Source: CAZAPG01 sp964486935
GTDB taxonomy: Bacteria > Chloroflexota > Anaerolineae > 4572-78 > J111
Length of the DNA: 64,000 nucleotides
Reading direction: 5' to 3'
NCBI GenBank assembly: GCA_964486935.1
Contig: CAZAPG010000007.1
Coordinates: 124,001-188,000 of the forward strand
Part shown: piece after piece, positions 31,971 through 41,301 of the stretch
How positions within the stretch are numbered: the first letter of the stretch is position 1
Layout: each line of letters opens with the position of its first letter
Position numbers and translations under genes: made by a program
The notes under the pieces: model-generated
What the model was told of the DNA's origin: nothing
Seen by the model: the letters and a program-made list of their open reading frames with translations, nothing else
Database searches by the model: none

Positions 31971-32020
31971 AAACGCTTACCTAAAAATAACCCTTATGAT
32001 AGTCAGGCCATGTAACGCTT

Positions 32021-33397
32021 ATGGGGTCAGCAGAAACTCAATCAACCCAGATGAAAAGTGATGCCGCCACAACCCATGACCGGGAAGAGGCTTTGCGCGA
32101 GGCGTTCAAGGAATGGGACCAGGCCGAGCTTGTCGATTATGCCGTAAAGACCACCCAGGCTCTATCTGATGAGCATGAGGTGGTACAGAAATTAACCAAC
32201 CGCTTCAGCTCGGCCCAGAACTACGCGCTGGGTCTGGCCCTGGTTGAGGAAATTGGTCAAAATCTGGCCTCGACGCTAAATCTGGATGAAGTTTTAACCC
32301 GGCTGCTGCGCCGCGTTTACAACGCCATCGATGTTGAAGACGGCTCTATTTTGCTGATTGAAGAGCCTTCGGGCGATTTGGTCTCGCAGGTGGTGCTGGG
32401 CAGCGTGTCAGAACCCTTCAGAGTGCCCAAGGGGCAGGGCATCGCTGGCCAGGTGGCCGAAACCGGCGTGCCCGTTATTGTCAACGACGCTCAGGACGAC
32501 CCCCGCCACTTCAAGCAAATTGATAAAGACACCGGCTTTGTCACCCAATCCATTCTGTGCGTGCCCCTGCTAACTCACGAGAAAATAATCGGAGTGTTGG
32601 AAGTCTTTAATAAAAAAAGCGGGCGTTTTACCCAGGAAGACCAATTGCTGCTCAGCTCCATTGCCAACTACGCCGGTATTGCTATTGATAACGCGCGACT
32701 GCACCAAAATGTGGTCAGTGAAAGAGACCGGGTGATCCGCGCTCAGGAAGAGGTGAGCCACAGGCTGCAACGAGATTTGCACGATGGCCCCACCCAACTG
32801 GTGGCCGCCATTCAAATGAGCATCGAGTTTTGCCGCAAGGCCATTCAGCATAATGAATTGGGTATGGCCGATAAAGAACTTGGCGAGATGTACCAGCTAG
32901 CCAGCCGGGCCACCCACCAACTGCGCACCCTGTTGTTTGAGCTGCGCCCGCTGATTTTGGAAACCAAGGGGCTGGTGGCGGCGCTGGAAACCTTTATCCA
33001 GCGGCGGCAGGAGGGCGTTGAGCAGACAACACTGCACCTGGTTCTCACCTCTGACCAGCCGGACGGCCAGATTAGCCGGCTGGAACCCAAAAGCGAAGCC
33101 GCCCTGTTTGCCATTGTGCAAGAGGCCGTCAACAACGCCATCAAACACGCCCAGGCCAAAAACATTTACGTTAAGCTGGCGCAGGCCGGCCAGCAACTGA
33201 CTGTTTCTATTGAGGATGACGGCAAAGGGTTTGATGTTGGCAGCGTTACCCAAAATTATGAAGAGCGGGGCAGCTACGGCATGGTCAATCTGCGGGAGCG
33301 CGTGGCTATTTGCCGGGGCGATTACACCATTGAGTCTGAAATTGGTAAAGGCACAGAAATAAGGGTACTGGTCCCCCTCAATTCAACCAAAGAGTAA
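32021..33397 (+). CDS. GAF-domain sensor histidine kinase (HisKA_3 type)
   Basis: A 458-residue soluble histidine kinase of the NarX/DegS class. An N-terminal helical region leads to a GAF domain (about 70-225, with DGSILLIEEPSGD and GQGIAGQVAETGVPVIVND). The dimerisation helix carries the HDG-type H-box RDLHDGPTQL (His254), and the HATPase_c domain (about 345-455) has NAIKHAQAKN, EDDGKGFD and GTEIRVLVPL. No membrane segment is present, so it should sense a cytoplasmic ligand. A NarL-type response regulator is expected but none is nearby. It ends before a bidirectional terminator. Confidence 0.9.
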   Translation: MGSAETQSTQMKSDAATTHDREEALREAFKEWDQAELVDYAVKTTQALSDEHEVVQKLTNRFSSAQNYALGLALVEEIGQNLASTLNLDEVLTRLLRRVYNAIDVEDGSILLIEEPSGDLVSQVVLGSVSEPFRVPKGQGIAGQVAETGVPVIVNDAQDDPRHFKQIDKDTGFVTQSILCVPLLTHEKIIGVLEVFNKKSGRFTQEDQLLLSSIANYAGIAIDNARLHQNVVSERDRVIRAQEEVSHRLQRDLHDGPTQLVAAIQMSIEFCRKAIQHNELGMADKELGEMYQLASRATHQLRTLLFELRPLILETKGLVAALETFIQRRQEGVEQTTLHLVLTSDQPDGQISRLEPKSEAALFAIVQEAVNNAIKHAQAKNIYVKLAQAGQQLTVSIEDDGKGFDVGSVTQNYEERGSYGMVNLRERVAICRGDYTIESEIGKGTEIRVLVPLNSTKE

Positions 33398-33413
33398 TTC
33401 TAAAACGCGCGCC

Positions 33414-33448
33414 AAAAAAGAGCCTCGCAACCACCGAAGCTCTTTTTT
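33414..33448. terminator. Bidirectional terminator
   Basis: Perfect 10-bp arms AAAAAAGAGC (33414-33423) and GCTCTTTTTT (33439-33448) between the convergent histidine kinase and cyclase genes. Confidence 0.85.
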
Positions 33449-33467
33449 CATGAAAGACTTATTAAAA

Positions 33468-36400
33468 CTAAGCAAGCAACGCCTGAAGCTCCCGATTTTC
33501 AGGCAGGTTGGTAAGGTAGTAGTGGCGCAAGGTGGGGTCATCAAGTTGGGCCGCCTGGCCGGCTAGATACTGCTGCCCCTGGGCCAACACTGTTTGGGCC
33601 AGCCGGCTGTTTTGGCCGACCTGCAAAATCTGGTAGCAGGTCAAATAAACCATTCCCGGATGCTCGATACCTTGCATGCCTTGCCGGTCAATAAAATGCA
33701 GTACTTGTTGGGCCAAAGCGTCGGCCCGCTCCGGCTCGCCAAGCGTCAGAGCGATTCGCGCCAGCAGCGCCTTCGCTTCAACCAGACCCACCTGATGTTG
33801 CGCGTCAGGCTCAATCTCCAACACCTGGGTTAACTGCTGCTGCGCCTCAAACAGTTGGCCGGTATTGTGCAGCGCCCAGCCAAAATACATTAAGGCCTGG
33901 CTCAAGGCTTGCCACGGCGCGTGAAGCTCTTTTAGCAGCAGGATGGCCTCTTCTAAAAATACCAGCGCCGGTTCGTGCTCTGAGCGGCGGCTGTGCAAAA
34001 AGCCTAAATCGGCCATGCATTGCGCTTCCTGGTGGCGGTCGCCGATGGTTTGGTAAAAGGCCAGCGACTCTTCAAACAGGCGCTGGGCCACCTCAAAATC
34101 ACCCAGGCTGCGGGCAATTTTAGCCAGCCCGCGCCGGGCGCGCGCCTCGCCGGCCCTGTCGCCGATGGTTTTATGCAGCTCCAGGGCGCGTTCGTAACAG
34201 CGCCTTGCCCCGGCATAACGGCCCAGCGCATAGTAAACCCGCCCCAAATTTGAGGTGCTGTTGCCCACCCCCACCTGGTCGTTCAATGATTGGCGCAGGT
34301 CGATGGCCTGCTGCAAAATATTGAGCGCAGTCTGATAATCGCCCTGATAAAAGGCTATCAAGCCCTGGTTGTTCAGGCATTGGGCGCGGGTGGACTCATC
34401 GCCCTGCTGTTGGGCAATTTGCAGGGCGCGTTCCAAATAGTCGGATGCGGTTTTATAATCGCCCCGCAGGTAAAGCAGTCGCCCCCAATGGCTGAACCCC
34501 TGCCCTATCAATTGCTGATTGCCAACTTTCTGAGCCAACTGCACCGTTCGCTCAATCATCTCCAGGCCAGAATCGTAATCGCCGCTGGTTTCGTACAGGT
34601 GGACCCACTGCCGGGCCGCCAGCGCCCGCCGATAGTCGTCATCCAGGGCTTCGGCCATAATGCCCAGCGTGCCCAAATCTTCCAATTCCTCATCTCGCCA
34701 GCCGATGAGGTTGTAAAGTTTAACTCGCTCCAGCAGGGTATCCCAATATTCTGGCTCAACCACAATGGCGGGCGGGTCGCCCTCTTCTGGCGCAGCGCGG
34801 TTGACCAGACAGCCGAGAATTTCCGAATAGTAACCAATGGCGGCGTGGTTGGCATACTCGCGGCTGGCGCGCTGGCTGGCAATTTTCAGGTAATGCAGGG
34901 CCTTATCCCACTTGTGGCCGCGCTTAAAATGGAAAGCCAACTGCTCCACCTCGTCGGGGGCAATATTCTCCAGCGCTTCGGCCACCACGGCGTGCAGGCG
35001 GCGGCGTTGGGTAAGCAACAACCCCTCGTACACCACTTCCTGGGCAATGACATTTCTAAACACGTACTCCCAGCGAGGCGCAGGCTGCTCTAGCCGCAGC
35101 AGCTTTTCGGTTTCCAGGCGAGCGAGCTGGGCCGGCAGATGGTATTGGGCATCAACCATGGGGTGCACCTCCGACAGCAGCAGGCGCTGAAAATTGGTGC
35201 CGATGACCGAGGCAATTTTGAGCGTCAGTTTTTCATCTTCAGAAAGGCGGTCGATGCGGGCCAAAATAACATCCTGCACCGTATCGGGCAGGTTGAGCGT
35301 TTCCACCAGGTCGCTGGTTTGTTTCTGATGGTTGTCGATGACATCTAAAATGGCGCCGGTTAACTCTTGCAAAAAGAAGGGGTTGCCCTGCCCCCGCCGC
35401 AGAATCACCTGTTCTACCTCTGGCGAAAGAGTTTTGCTGCCCAGAGAGATTCTAACGACATCCAGACTTTCCTGCGCCGAAAGGGGTTCAAGGTACAGGG
35501 TATGGGCGTCGGGCAAATTTTTGACTTCTGCCAGCAGCGACAGGTTGGCTTCGGGCCGGTAAATCAACCCCAGCAGCAGCGGCGCATCGGCCAGCGTTTG
35601 GGTAAGATGGGCCAGCAGCGCCAGCGACAGTTCATCGGCCCACTGCACGTCCTCCAGCAAAATGAGCAGGGGGTATTTTTGGGCCTGATACCGCAGAATG
35701 GTTTCAATCAGGGCAAAGGTGTTGGGGCGGTGCAGTTCGGTGGGCATATGCCGGATGAACTCGTTGGGCGGCGCGTCGATGCCCAGCACATCGGCCAACA
35801 GGGGCAGCCGGTCAACCCAGTGGTTGGGTTGGTTGGGCGGGGCGGGCAGGTTGGCAATGCCGGCCTGCAGGTGGGTTAGCTTTTGCCGGGCTGACAGGGT
35901 GGGAGTCAACCCAAAAATAGCTACCAGCACCTCGCGCCAGGCCTGGTAGGGAATTTGCTGGCCGTAGCTCATGCATTTGCTGCCGTAGCCGGCCCCGCCT
36001 TCCATCATCCACTCGCGCACCATTTCGGCGGCCAGCCGGCTTTTGCCCAGCCCCATCTCGCCCTCAATGAACAAAAGCTGGCGTTTGCCCTCGCGGGCGC
36101 GGCTGGCCATGCGCCTGATTTGCTCAAGCTCGGCTTTGCGGCCAATGAGCGGGTCTTCGTGCAGCAGATATCTGTTTAAAATTTCATCCTGAACGCCCTG
36201 CTCGCCCGTAACCTGGTAGGCCGGCAGCGATTCTTTTTTGCCTTTGATTGACAGCCGGCCCAGGCTTTCAACAATAAATTGCGGCCCGGCTTTTTCTTTG
36301 ACCCGCTTGCTGATGATGATGCTGCCGCCGCGCCCGTACTCCATCAGCCGGGCAGCCAGGTTAACCGAGTCGCCAATGACGGTGTACTCGCGGCGTTCGG

Positions 36401-37529
36401 GAGCGCCCACCGGCCCGGCAAAAATTGAGCCTTCGGTAATGCCAATGGACATGCGCAGGTGGCGTTCTCTGGCTACGGTTTGCAGCCCAAGGGCGCAGGC
36501 TACCGCCCGCTTAGAGTCATCTTCATGAAAAAAGGGCGGCGCGCCAAAAAGAATAATGAGCACGGTGCCTTTATCGGCAATTTCTACCTTGCCCAGCGAG
36601 CCTTCGTAGCGGTAGGTAACTTCCTGGGCGGCCTGCAAAAAGTTTTGCAGGCGCTGCCCGGCGTCGTCGGCCTCGTAATCAAAGCCGCCTATGCCAATAA
36701 ACAGAATGGTGATGCGGCGCAACTCGGCCAGCCACTCCGCCTGACCATCGAGCCGGGCCTTGATGGCCCCCGGAATGTAGCACTGCAACGCCTTGCCGGC
36801 CTGCTCGTGGTGCTCCGGCGGCAGTTGCAGCCAATCCAGCCTGACCGGCGGCAGCAGCGGCAGCGAGTCGACCACTTTTTCAAGGCTAACAAAGCCGTGG
36901 CTGTTGGGCGCAGGGGCGGCTTTGAAAAATTTTTGAACTCTGGCCCAGGCTTGCGGGCTTAAAATAATCTGGCCGGGTTGGGCGTGGTATTCGGCTGCGC
37001 CCACCTGCACCAGCGGGTCGCCGCCAACCACATATTCCCACCGGCCCAGCGCCCCGCCAATGCTGCACTCCAGCACCTCGCCTGCGCCAAGGCCCACCTT
37101 CATTGAAAGCGAGGTGCGCCCCTGCGAGGTGTTGATATCGGCAAAGTGGTGCATTTTGGCCTGCATTATCAGCGCGCACTCAGCGGCCCGGCGGGTAGCC
37201 AATTGCAGCGAAACGTCATCGGCGGGAAAAAGCACGGTCATGGCGTCGCCAGAAAATTTAACCACCTGGCCGTGATAATTTTGGGCAATGCGAATCATGC
37301 GGGTGAAATACTGGTTAATGAGATGAGTCAACTCTTCGGCGCCGGTGGGGCCGGCTCGACTCAACAGTTCGCTCAGGGGGGTAAAGCCGGAAATATCGGC
37401 AAACAACACCGCTGCCGGAAAGCGGCGCCAATTTGGCCGGGTCAGCGGGCGAGGCTCATGGTAAATGGCATACGCCACCGGCATGGGCACGTAAGCGGCT
37501 AATTTTTCTAACAGTTCGGGGGTGGTCAT
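33468..37529 (-). CDS. Soluble-adenylyl-cyclase-like protein: two class III cyclase domains, AAA ATPase, TPR
   Basis: A 1353-residue protein built like mammalian soluble adenylyl cyclase (sAC). Cyclase domain 1 (about 37-200) keeps both metal aspartates, Asp45 in FADISGFT and Asp95 in FSGDAM. Domain 2 (about 272-440) has lost the first (Gly279 in FIGIGGFD), carries ADKGT near 318-322 as in the sAC C2 half, and keeps DSVNLAARL (Asn390, Arg394). The two halves could form one asymmetric active site. An AAA/STAND-type ATPase follows (Walker A GEMGLGKS, about 490-497), then many TPR repeats to the C-terminus. ATG 37529 is chosen; a TTG at 37541 is possible. The gene stands alone. Confidence 0.88.
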   Translation of the reverse strand: MTTPELLEKLAAYVPMPVAYAIYHEPRPLTRPNWRRFPAAVLFADISGFTPLSELLSRAGPTGAEELTHLINQYFTRMIRIAQNYHGQVVKFSGDAMTVLFPADDVSLQLATRRAAECALIMQAKMHHFADINTSQGRTSLSMKVGLGAGEVLECSIGGALGRWEYVVGGDPLVQVGAAEYHAQPGQIILSPQAWARVQKFFKAAPAPNSHGFVSLEKVVDSLPLLPPVRLDWLQLPPEHHEQAGKALQCYIPGAIKARLDGQAEWLAELRRITILFIGIGGFDYEADDAGQRLQNFLQAAQEVTYRYEGSLGKVEIADKGTVLIILFGAPPFFHEDDSKRAVACALGLQTVARERHLRMSIGITEGSIFAGPVGAPERREYTVIGDSVNLAARLMEYGRGGSIIISKRVKEKAGPQFIVESLGRLSIKGKKESLPAYQVTGEQGVQDEILNRYLLHEDPLIGRKAELEQIRRMASRAREGKRQLLFIEGEMGLGKSRLAAEMVREWMMEGGAGYGSKCMSYGQQIPYQAWREVLVAIFGLTPTLSARQKLTHLQAGIANLPAPPNQPNHWVDRLPLLADVLGIDAPPNEFIRHMPTELHRPNTFALIETILRYQAQKYPLLILLEDVQWADELSLALLAHLTQTLADAPLLLGLIYRPEANLSLLAEVKNLPDAHTLYLEPLSAQESLDVVRISLGSKTLSPEVEQVILRRGQGNPFFLQELTGAILDVIDNHQKQTSDLVETLNLPDTVQDVILARIDRLSEDEKLTLKIASVIGTNFQRLLLSEVHPMVDAQYHLPAQLARLETEKLLRLEQPAPRWEYVFRNVIAQEVVYEGLLLTQRRRLHAVVAEALENIAPDEVEQLAFHFKRGHKWDKALHYLKIASQRASREYANHAAIGYYSEILGCLVNRAAPEEGDPPAIVVEPEYWDTLLERVKLYNLIGWRDEELEDLGTLGIMAEALDDDYRRALAARQWVHLYETSGDYDSGLEMIERTVQLAQKVGNQQLIGQGFSHWGRLLYLRGDYKTASDYLERALQIAQQQGDESTRAQCLNNQGLIAFYQGDYQTALNILQQAIDLRQSLNDQVGVGNSTSNLGRVYYALGRYAGARRCYERALELHKTIGDRAGEARARRGLAKIARSLGDFEVAQRLFEESLAFYQTIGDRHQEAQCMADLGFLHSRRSEHEPALVFLEEAILLLKELHAPWQALSQALMYFGWALHNTGQLFEAQQQLTQVLEIEPDAQHQVGLVEAKALLARIALTLGEPERADALAQQVLHFIDRQGMQGIEHPGMVYLTCYQILQVGQNSRLAQTVLAQGQQYLAGQAAQLDDPTLRHYYLTNLPENRELQALLA

Positions 37530-37683
37530 TTTGCATGCCAAAATTTTATACTGGTGGTATTATCAAGTGTTAAGATTAAAATGTCAATAGGTAAACGGGC
37601 CGGTTCTAATATTGAAACACCTTTTACATTTCAGGCCGCCCGATTTATAATGACCTGAAAACAGAGGCAAGGTTGAACAAATT

Positions 37684-38550
37684 ATGATTTTAGTAACCGG
37701 CGCTGCCGGAAAAACCGGACGGGCTGTGGTTAGAGCTTTGGCCAAACGGCGCGTGGCCGTAAGGGCTTTTGTTTACCGGCCCCAGCAGATTGCCCTGCTT
37801 GAGCAGTTGGGCGCTACAGAAGCTCTGGTGGGCGACTTGCGCGATGAGGCCGCGCTGCAAAAAATGGCGCAAGGGGTACGGGCCATTTACCACATTTGCC
37901 CTAATATGAACCCTCACGAGGTAGTCATTGGCCGGCAGGTCATCCAGGCCGCCCGCGCAGCCGGAGTGCAGCATTTTGTATATCACTCGGTGCTGCACCC
38001 GCAGGCGGAACAGATGTCTCATCATTGGAACAAATTGCGGGTTGAAGAAATGTTGTTTGAATCGGGGTTGAATTACACTGTTTTGCAGCCGGCGGCCTAC
38101 ATGCAAAACATTTTGGGCGGCTGGCCGGCCATTGTTAACCAGGGAGTTTACCAGGTGCCCTACGCGCCCGAAACCCGGCTGGCTATGGTTGACCTGCAAG
38201 ATGTGGCCACCGTGGCGGCTACCGTTTTAACCGAGTCGGACCACGTTGGCGCAATTTACGAGCTGGCCGGCCCGGAAAACTTAACCCAAATTGAAGTTGC
38301 CGCCATATTGAGCGACTGCCTGAAACAACCGGTTCGGGTTGAGCAAATATCTTTGACAAGCTGGAGACAAAATGCGCAGGCCGCCGGACTGGACAGCTAC
38401 CAGCTTGACACGCTCGCCAAAATGTTTAAGTATTACGATAGTTACCACTTTTGCGGCAACGCCAACGTGTTAAGCTGGCTGCTGGAACATCCCCCCACCG
38501 ATTTTAGAGAGTTTGTTGAGCGCGCCCTGCAAAACAAAGGGGAAGATTAG
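37684..38550 (+). CDS. NmrA-like NAD(P)-binding protein
   Basis: A 288-residue atypical short-chain dehydrogenase of the NmrA/NAD(P)H azoreductase-like group. The nucleotide motif ILVTGAAGKTGRAVVRAL is followed by VRAFVYRPQQ at the position that selects NADP(H), and later LVGDLRDEAAL. YHSVLHPQAEQMSHHWNKLR and VLQPAAYMQNILGG match the substrate half. Relatives act as redox sensors or reductases of unknown substrate. The stop is 9 bases before the FtsK-like gene, so the two are probably cotranscribed. Confidence 0.82.
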   Translation: MILVTGAAGKTGRAVVRALAKRRVAVRAFVYRPQQIALLEQLGATEALVGDLRDEAALQKMAQGVRAIYHICPNMNPHEVVIGRQVIQAARAAGVQHFVYHSVLHPQAEQMSHHWNKLRVEEMLFESGLNYTVLQPAAYMQNILGGWPAIVNQGVYQVPYAPETRLAMVDLQDVATVAATVLTESDHVGAIYELAGPENLTQIEVAAILSDCLKQPVRVEQISLTSWRQNAQAAGLDSYQLDTLAKMFKYYDSYHFCGNANVLSWLLEHPPTDFREFVERALQNKGED

Positions 38551-38559
38551 GCCCGGATT

Positions 38560-39705
38560 ATGACTCACCAGGCGTGGCCGTTACCCCCCATCCCCGATAT
38601 TCTGGATGAAGTTCCGGCCCAAACCGCTGCCCCCAACATTTTACGGCACAAGCGCATCATCGAAAGCACCCTGGCCGAGTTGGGCTATCCGGCCCAGGTT
38701 CACCAGATTAAGCAGGGGCCGCGAGTCACCCTGTTTAGTTTGGGGCCAGATGCCGACACGCAGCTTTCTAAAATAAAAAATCTGGATACCGATTTGGCCG
38801 TTGCCTTATCCGGCGCGCCGGTGCAAATTTTGCCGCCCAGCCCGGAGCAGCCGGTCATGTCGGTGCTGGTGGCTCACTCCGCCCGCCAGGCCGCCGAGGT
38901 TAAATTACGCCAGGTGGTCGATACGCCGGCCTTTCGGCAGCATAGCGGGTTGCTAAAAGCAGGGCTGGGGCTTGACATGTTTGGCGCGCCGGTGCTGGTC
39001 GATTTAACCGAGCTGCCCCACCTGCTCATTGGCGGGGCCACCGGCGCCGGTAAAAGCGCCTGCCTGCACGCCCTTATCGCCGGCCTGCTGTGTACCTATC
39101 CGCCCAATGCGCTGCAATTTTTAATGATAGACCCGCTGACCGTTGAGTTGAGAGTGTACAACAACCTGCCTCACCTCTTTGCGCCGGTGGTTACGCGCTC
39201 TAATCAGGCGCTGGACACGCTGGGCACGGTTGACAAAGTGATTGACCGGCGCTACCAGATATTCTCCGAGAATCAGGCTCGCAATATAGAAGCCTACAAC
39301 CAGATACTGGCCCGGCAAGATAAAGACACCATTCCCTACATTGTCATTGTTATTGATAACGTGTTTGATTTGCTGATGACCTCGGCCAACGAGGTAGAGT
39401 TGATGATTAGCCGCATGGCTCGCCGGGCGCGGGGCGCAGGCGTTCACCTGATTTTGTCGACTCCCCGCCCGGATACCGAGGCGTTATCTGGCACAATTAA
39501 AGCCAACTTTCCGGGACGCATTGCCTTTAGAACCATGGGGCCGGCCGAGTCGCGCTTGATTTTAGATAGCGCCGGCGCCGAAGAGTTGCTGGGGCCGGGC
39601 GACATGCTCTACAAAGCGCCCAACAGCAACCAGCCCCAGCGGGTGCAGGGCATCCACATTTCCGAGGCGGAACGGCAGCGCCTGATTGATTTTTGGAAGG
39701 GTTAG
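38560..39705 (+). CDS. Minimal FtsK/SpoIIIE-like DNA translocase ATPase
   Basis: A 381-residue FtsK-like protein with no membrane helices and no C-terminal gamma winged helix. The FtsK alpha-like segment (about 30-120, KQGPRVTLFSLGPDAD) leads to the motor: Walker A GGATGAGKS (158-166), and later MARRARGAGVHLILSTPRPD and KANFPGRIAFRTMGPAESR. The Walker B region reads YIVIVIDNVFDLLM, with Asn267 where FtsK normally has the catalytic Glu after the Asp. It may be a non-translocating regulator, or it may use another base. It lacks the domain that reads KOPS sequences, so a role in chromosome segregation is not assured. Confidence 0.78.
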   Translation: MTHQAWPLPPIPDILDEVPAQTAAPNILRHKRIIESTLAELGYPAQVHQIKQGPRVTLFSLGPDADTQLSKIKNLDTDLAVALSGAPVQILPPSPEQPVMSVLVAHSARQAAEVKLRQVVDTPAFRQHSGLLKAGLGLDMFGAPVLVDLTELPHLLIGGATGAGKSACLHALIAGLLCTYPPNALQFLMIDPLTVELRVYNNLPHLFAPVVTRSNQALDTLGTVDKVIDRRYQIFSENQARNIEAYNQILARQDKDTIPYIVIVIDNVFDLLMTSANEVELMISRMARRARGAGVHLILSTPRPDTEALSGTIKANFPGRIAFRTMGPAESRLILDSAGAEELLGPGDMLYKAPNSNQPQRVQGIHISEAERQRLIDFWKG

Positions 39706-39722
39706 GGTTGAGGGAGGAGTTT

Positions 39723-40511
39723 TTAACTGAACCTGATTGAGATCGTCTCCAGCGGGTCAAACACCGCCTCAAAATGGTCGCCGGCCTCAATGGGGTGCGG
39801 CGCGGCAATTGCCCCGGAGAGCACAATCTCGCCCGCGCCAATGGTCAGCCCATTTTCGGCCAGCTTATTGGCCAGCCAGGCCACCGATTTGGCCGGGTTG
39901 CCCAGCACGGCCTCGCCCGTGGCTTCGGCCACTTTTTCCCCATTTTTTTTAAGCGTTAGCCTGACGCCCGGCAAGTCAACCTGGCTGACCGGCGCCCGCT
40001 TTTGCCCCAGCACAAAGCCGCTGGCAAACACATTGTAGCTGATGGCCTCGCCGGGGCCGGGCTGCCAGCCGGTGGCCCGAAAGTCGACAATTTCAAACGA
40101 GGCCGCCACCGCCTGGGTGGCCGCCAGCACGTCATCGGCGCTAATGTTGGGGCCGGCCAGCGGTTTGTCCATAATAAATGTAATTTCACACTCAAGCCGG
40201 GGGGTAATGAGGCGGCGGGTAGAAACCGGCTGGCCGTACTCAACCCGGTAAGTATCAAGCAAGATGCCGTACAGCGGCTCGCTGACCCCCAGCGCCGACT
40301 GCGCGGCGGCGCTGCTGGCCCCTACTTTTTTGCCCACAATTTTGTGTCCCTGCCCGGCAAGGCCGGTTAGTACGGCCTGCTGCACCCGATAGGCTTCGGC
40401 CGGGGTAATGCCCTGGTAAAATTTGGCTACCGGCTCGATGGGGGCGTGTTGGGCTTCGGTGGCTAAAAAGTTTTGGGCAATTTGGGTGATGGTTTCTTTT
40501 GAAATCGACAT
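39723..40511 (-). CDS. 2-keto-4-pentenoate hydratase-family enzyme (FAH superfamily)
   Basis: A 262-residue member of the MhpD/DmpE/DmpH group. GKKVGASSAAAQSALGVSEP opens the active-site region, PRLECEITFIM supplies the Glu-x-Glu metal ligands and FEIVDFRATG the following acidic ligand. VLSGAIAAPHPIEAGDHFEA is the typical tail. Members hydrate 2-hydroxypenta-2,4-dienoate or decarboxylate 4-oxalocrotonate in meta-cleavage pathways, but no other such genes are near, so the substrate is open. It lies last of three minus-strand genes after upp and the AhpD-like gene. Confidence 0.85.
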   Translation of the reverse strand: MSISKETITQIAQNFLATEAQHAPIEPVAKFYQGITPAEAYRVQQAVLTGLAGQGHKIVGKKVGASSAAAQSALGVSEPLYGILLDTYRVEYGQPVSTRRLITPRLECEITFIMDKPLAGPNISADDVLAATQAVAASFEIVDFRATGWQPGPGEAISYNVFASGFVLGQKRAPVSQVDLPGVRLTLKKNGEKVAEATGEAVLGNPAKSVAWLANKLAENGLTIGAGEIVLSGAIAAPHPIEAGDHFEAVFDPLETISIRFS

Positions 40512-40538
40512 TGTTTACCTCGTGTGAAATTAAATATT

Positions 40539-40620
40539 ACGCAGAGTGGTCGCAGAGAAACTCGGAGAGAAAATATAAAAAATCTCTGCGTATCTCTGCG
40601 CCTTCTTTGCGCTCTCTGTG
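40539..40620. repeat. Inverted word-repeat element F (empty hairpin)
   Basis: ACGCAGAGTGGTCGCAGAGA (from 40539) pairs imperfectly with two TCTCTGCG copies (40583-40600) and following CTCTGTG words. It fills the gap between the AhpD-like gene and the hydratase gene and carries no gene. Confidence 0.65.
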
Positions 40621-40659
40621 CTCCTGATTTTTATGCCTTGGCGGCGGGCTATCAGGCTT

Positions 40660-41217
40660 TTAACCTTGAGTTAGCTCCGCCCAAAAATCCTCTAAAGGGA
40701 CGCCCAGACCGTCGGCAATGCGGTTAACGTAGGCGTAATAGGCGGTAATCTGATTGATATCCAAAATGGCGCGGTCAGAAAAGCCGTGCTCGCGCAGGGT
40801 TTGCGCGTCAGACTCCCGCATGTCCCAGGGGGTGAGAGTCAACTTGTAAACGTAATCCAGCATGGCCCGTTCGGCCCGGGTTAGTTTGGCCTGCCGGTAG
40901 TCGGTTTGCAGGGCGGCTACTAATTCATCGTTTCGCACCAGGCGGGCCAAACCGGCCGAGTGGTGCTTTATTCAATAATGGCAGCGGTTGGCCGCCGAGG
41001 CAACGACGGCAATCATCTCTCGCTGGGGGCGTTTAATGGGCGACTTGCCATACATAAGCGTTTTGTACAGCACCACGTGCGCCCGCAGCGATTCCGGGTT
41101 GAGGCTATGAATTTTGAGGATGTTGTCTACCCCGCCCCAGGGTTCAATCAATTGGCTGTATTGCTGCGCCAAGTCGCCTTCGGCTTCGTCTTCGGTGATA
41201 ATTTTTATCCAGGCCAC
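40660..41217 (-). CDS. AhpD/carboxymuconolactone-decarboxylase-family peroxidase-related protein, candidate selenoprotein (in-frame TGA = Sec82)
   Basis: Reading through one in-frame TGA (40972-40974) gives a 185-residue protein of normal length for the peroxidase-related CMD/AhpD family. Before the TGA: QREMIAVVASAANRCHY; after it: IKHHSAGLARLVRNDELVAA and on through RAMLDYVYKLTLTP. The family motif is CxxCxxxH, so TGA stands exactly for the second cysteine (Cys79-His-Tyr-Sec82). A SECIS-like hairpin follows 5 bases after the TGA, with its loop 18 bases downstream. Such enzymes reduce peroxides through the Cys pair, and selenocysteine variants of AhpD-like proteins are known. If not Sec, this is a nonsense mutation splitting the gene. 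No sel genes lie in this window. Confidence 0.75.
40935..40966 (-). promoter_or_regulatory. Candidate bacterial SECIS element
   Basis: In the mRNA, GCACCA (40966-40961) pairs with UGGUGC (40940-40935) and GGCC (40957-40954) with GGCC (40948-40945), leaving the apical loop GGUUU (40953-40949). The loop begins 18 bases after the UGA and its first bases are G, as in bacterial SECIS elements read by SelB. Confidence 0.65.
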
Positions 41218-41227
41218 AAAAATCTCC

Positions 41228-41300
41228 GGTTACTATTTACCAATTACCGGCCAATATTAACACTGCATCCCGGTAATTGGTAATCAGTAAGTAGTAATTA
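41228..41300. repeat. Inverted word-repeat element K (empty hairpin)
   Basis: GGTTACTATTTACCAATTAC (from 41228) and CCGGTAATTGGTAATCAGTA (from 41270) form a stem of GGTAATTGGTAA words. On the minus strand it starts directly after the upp stop codon. Confidence 0.7.
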
Positions 41301-41301
41301 T

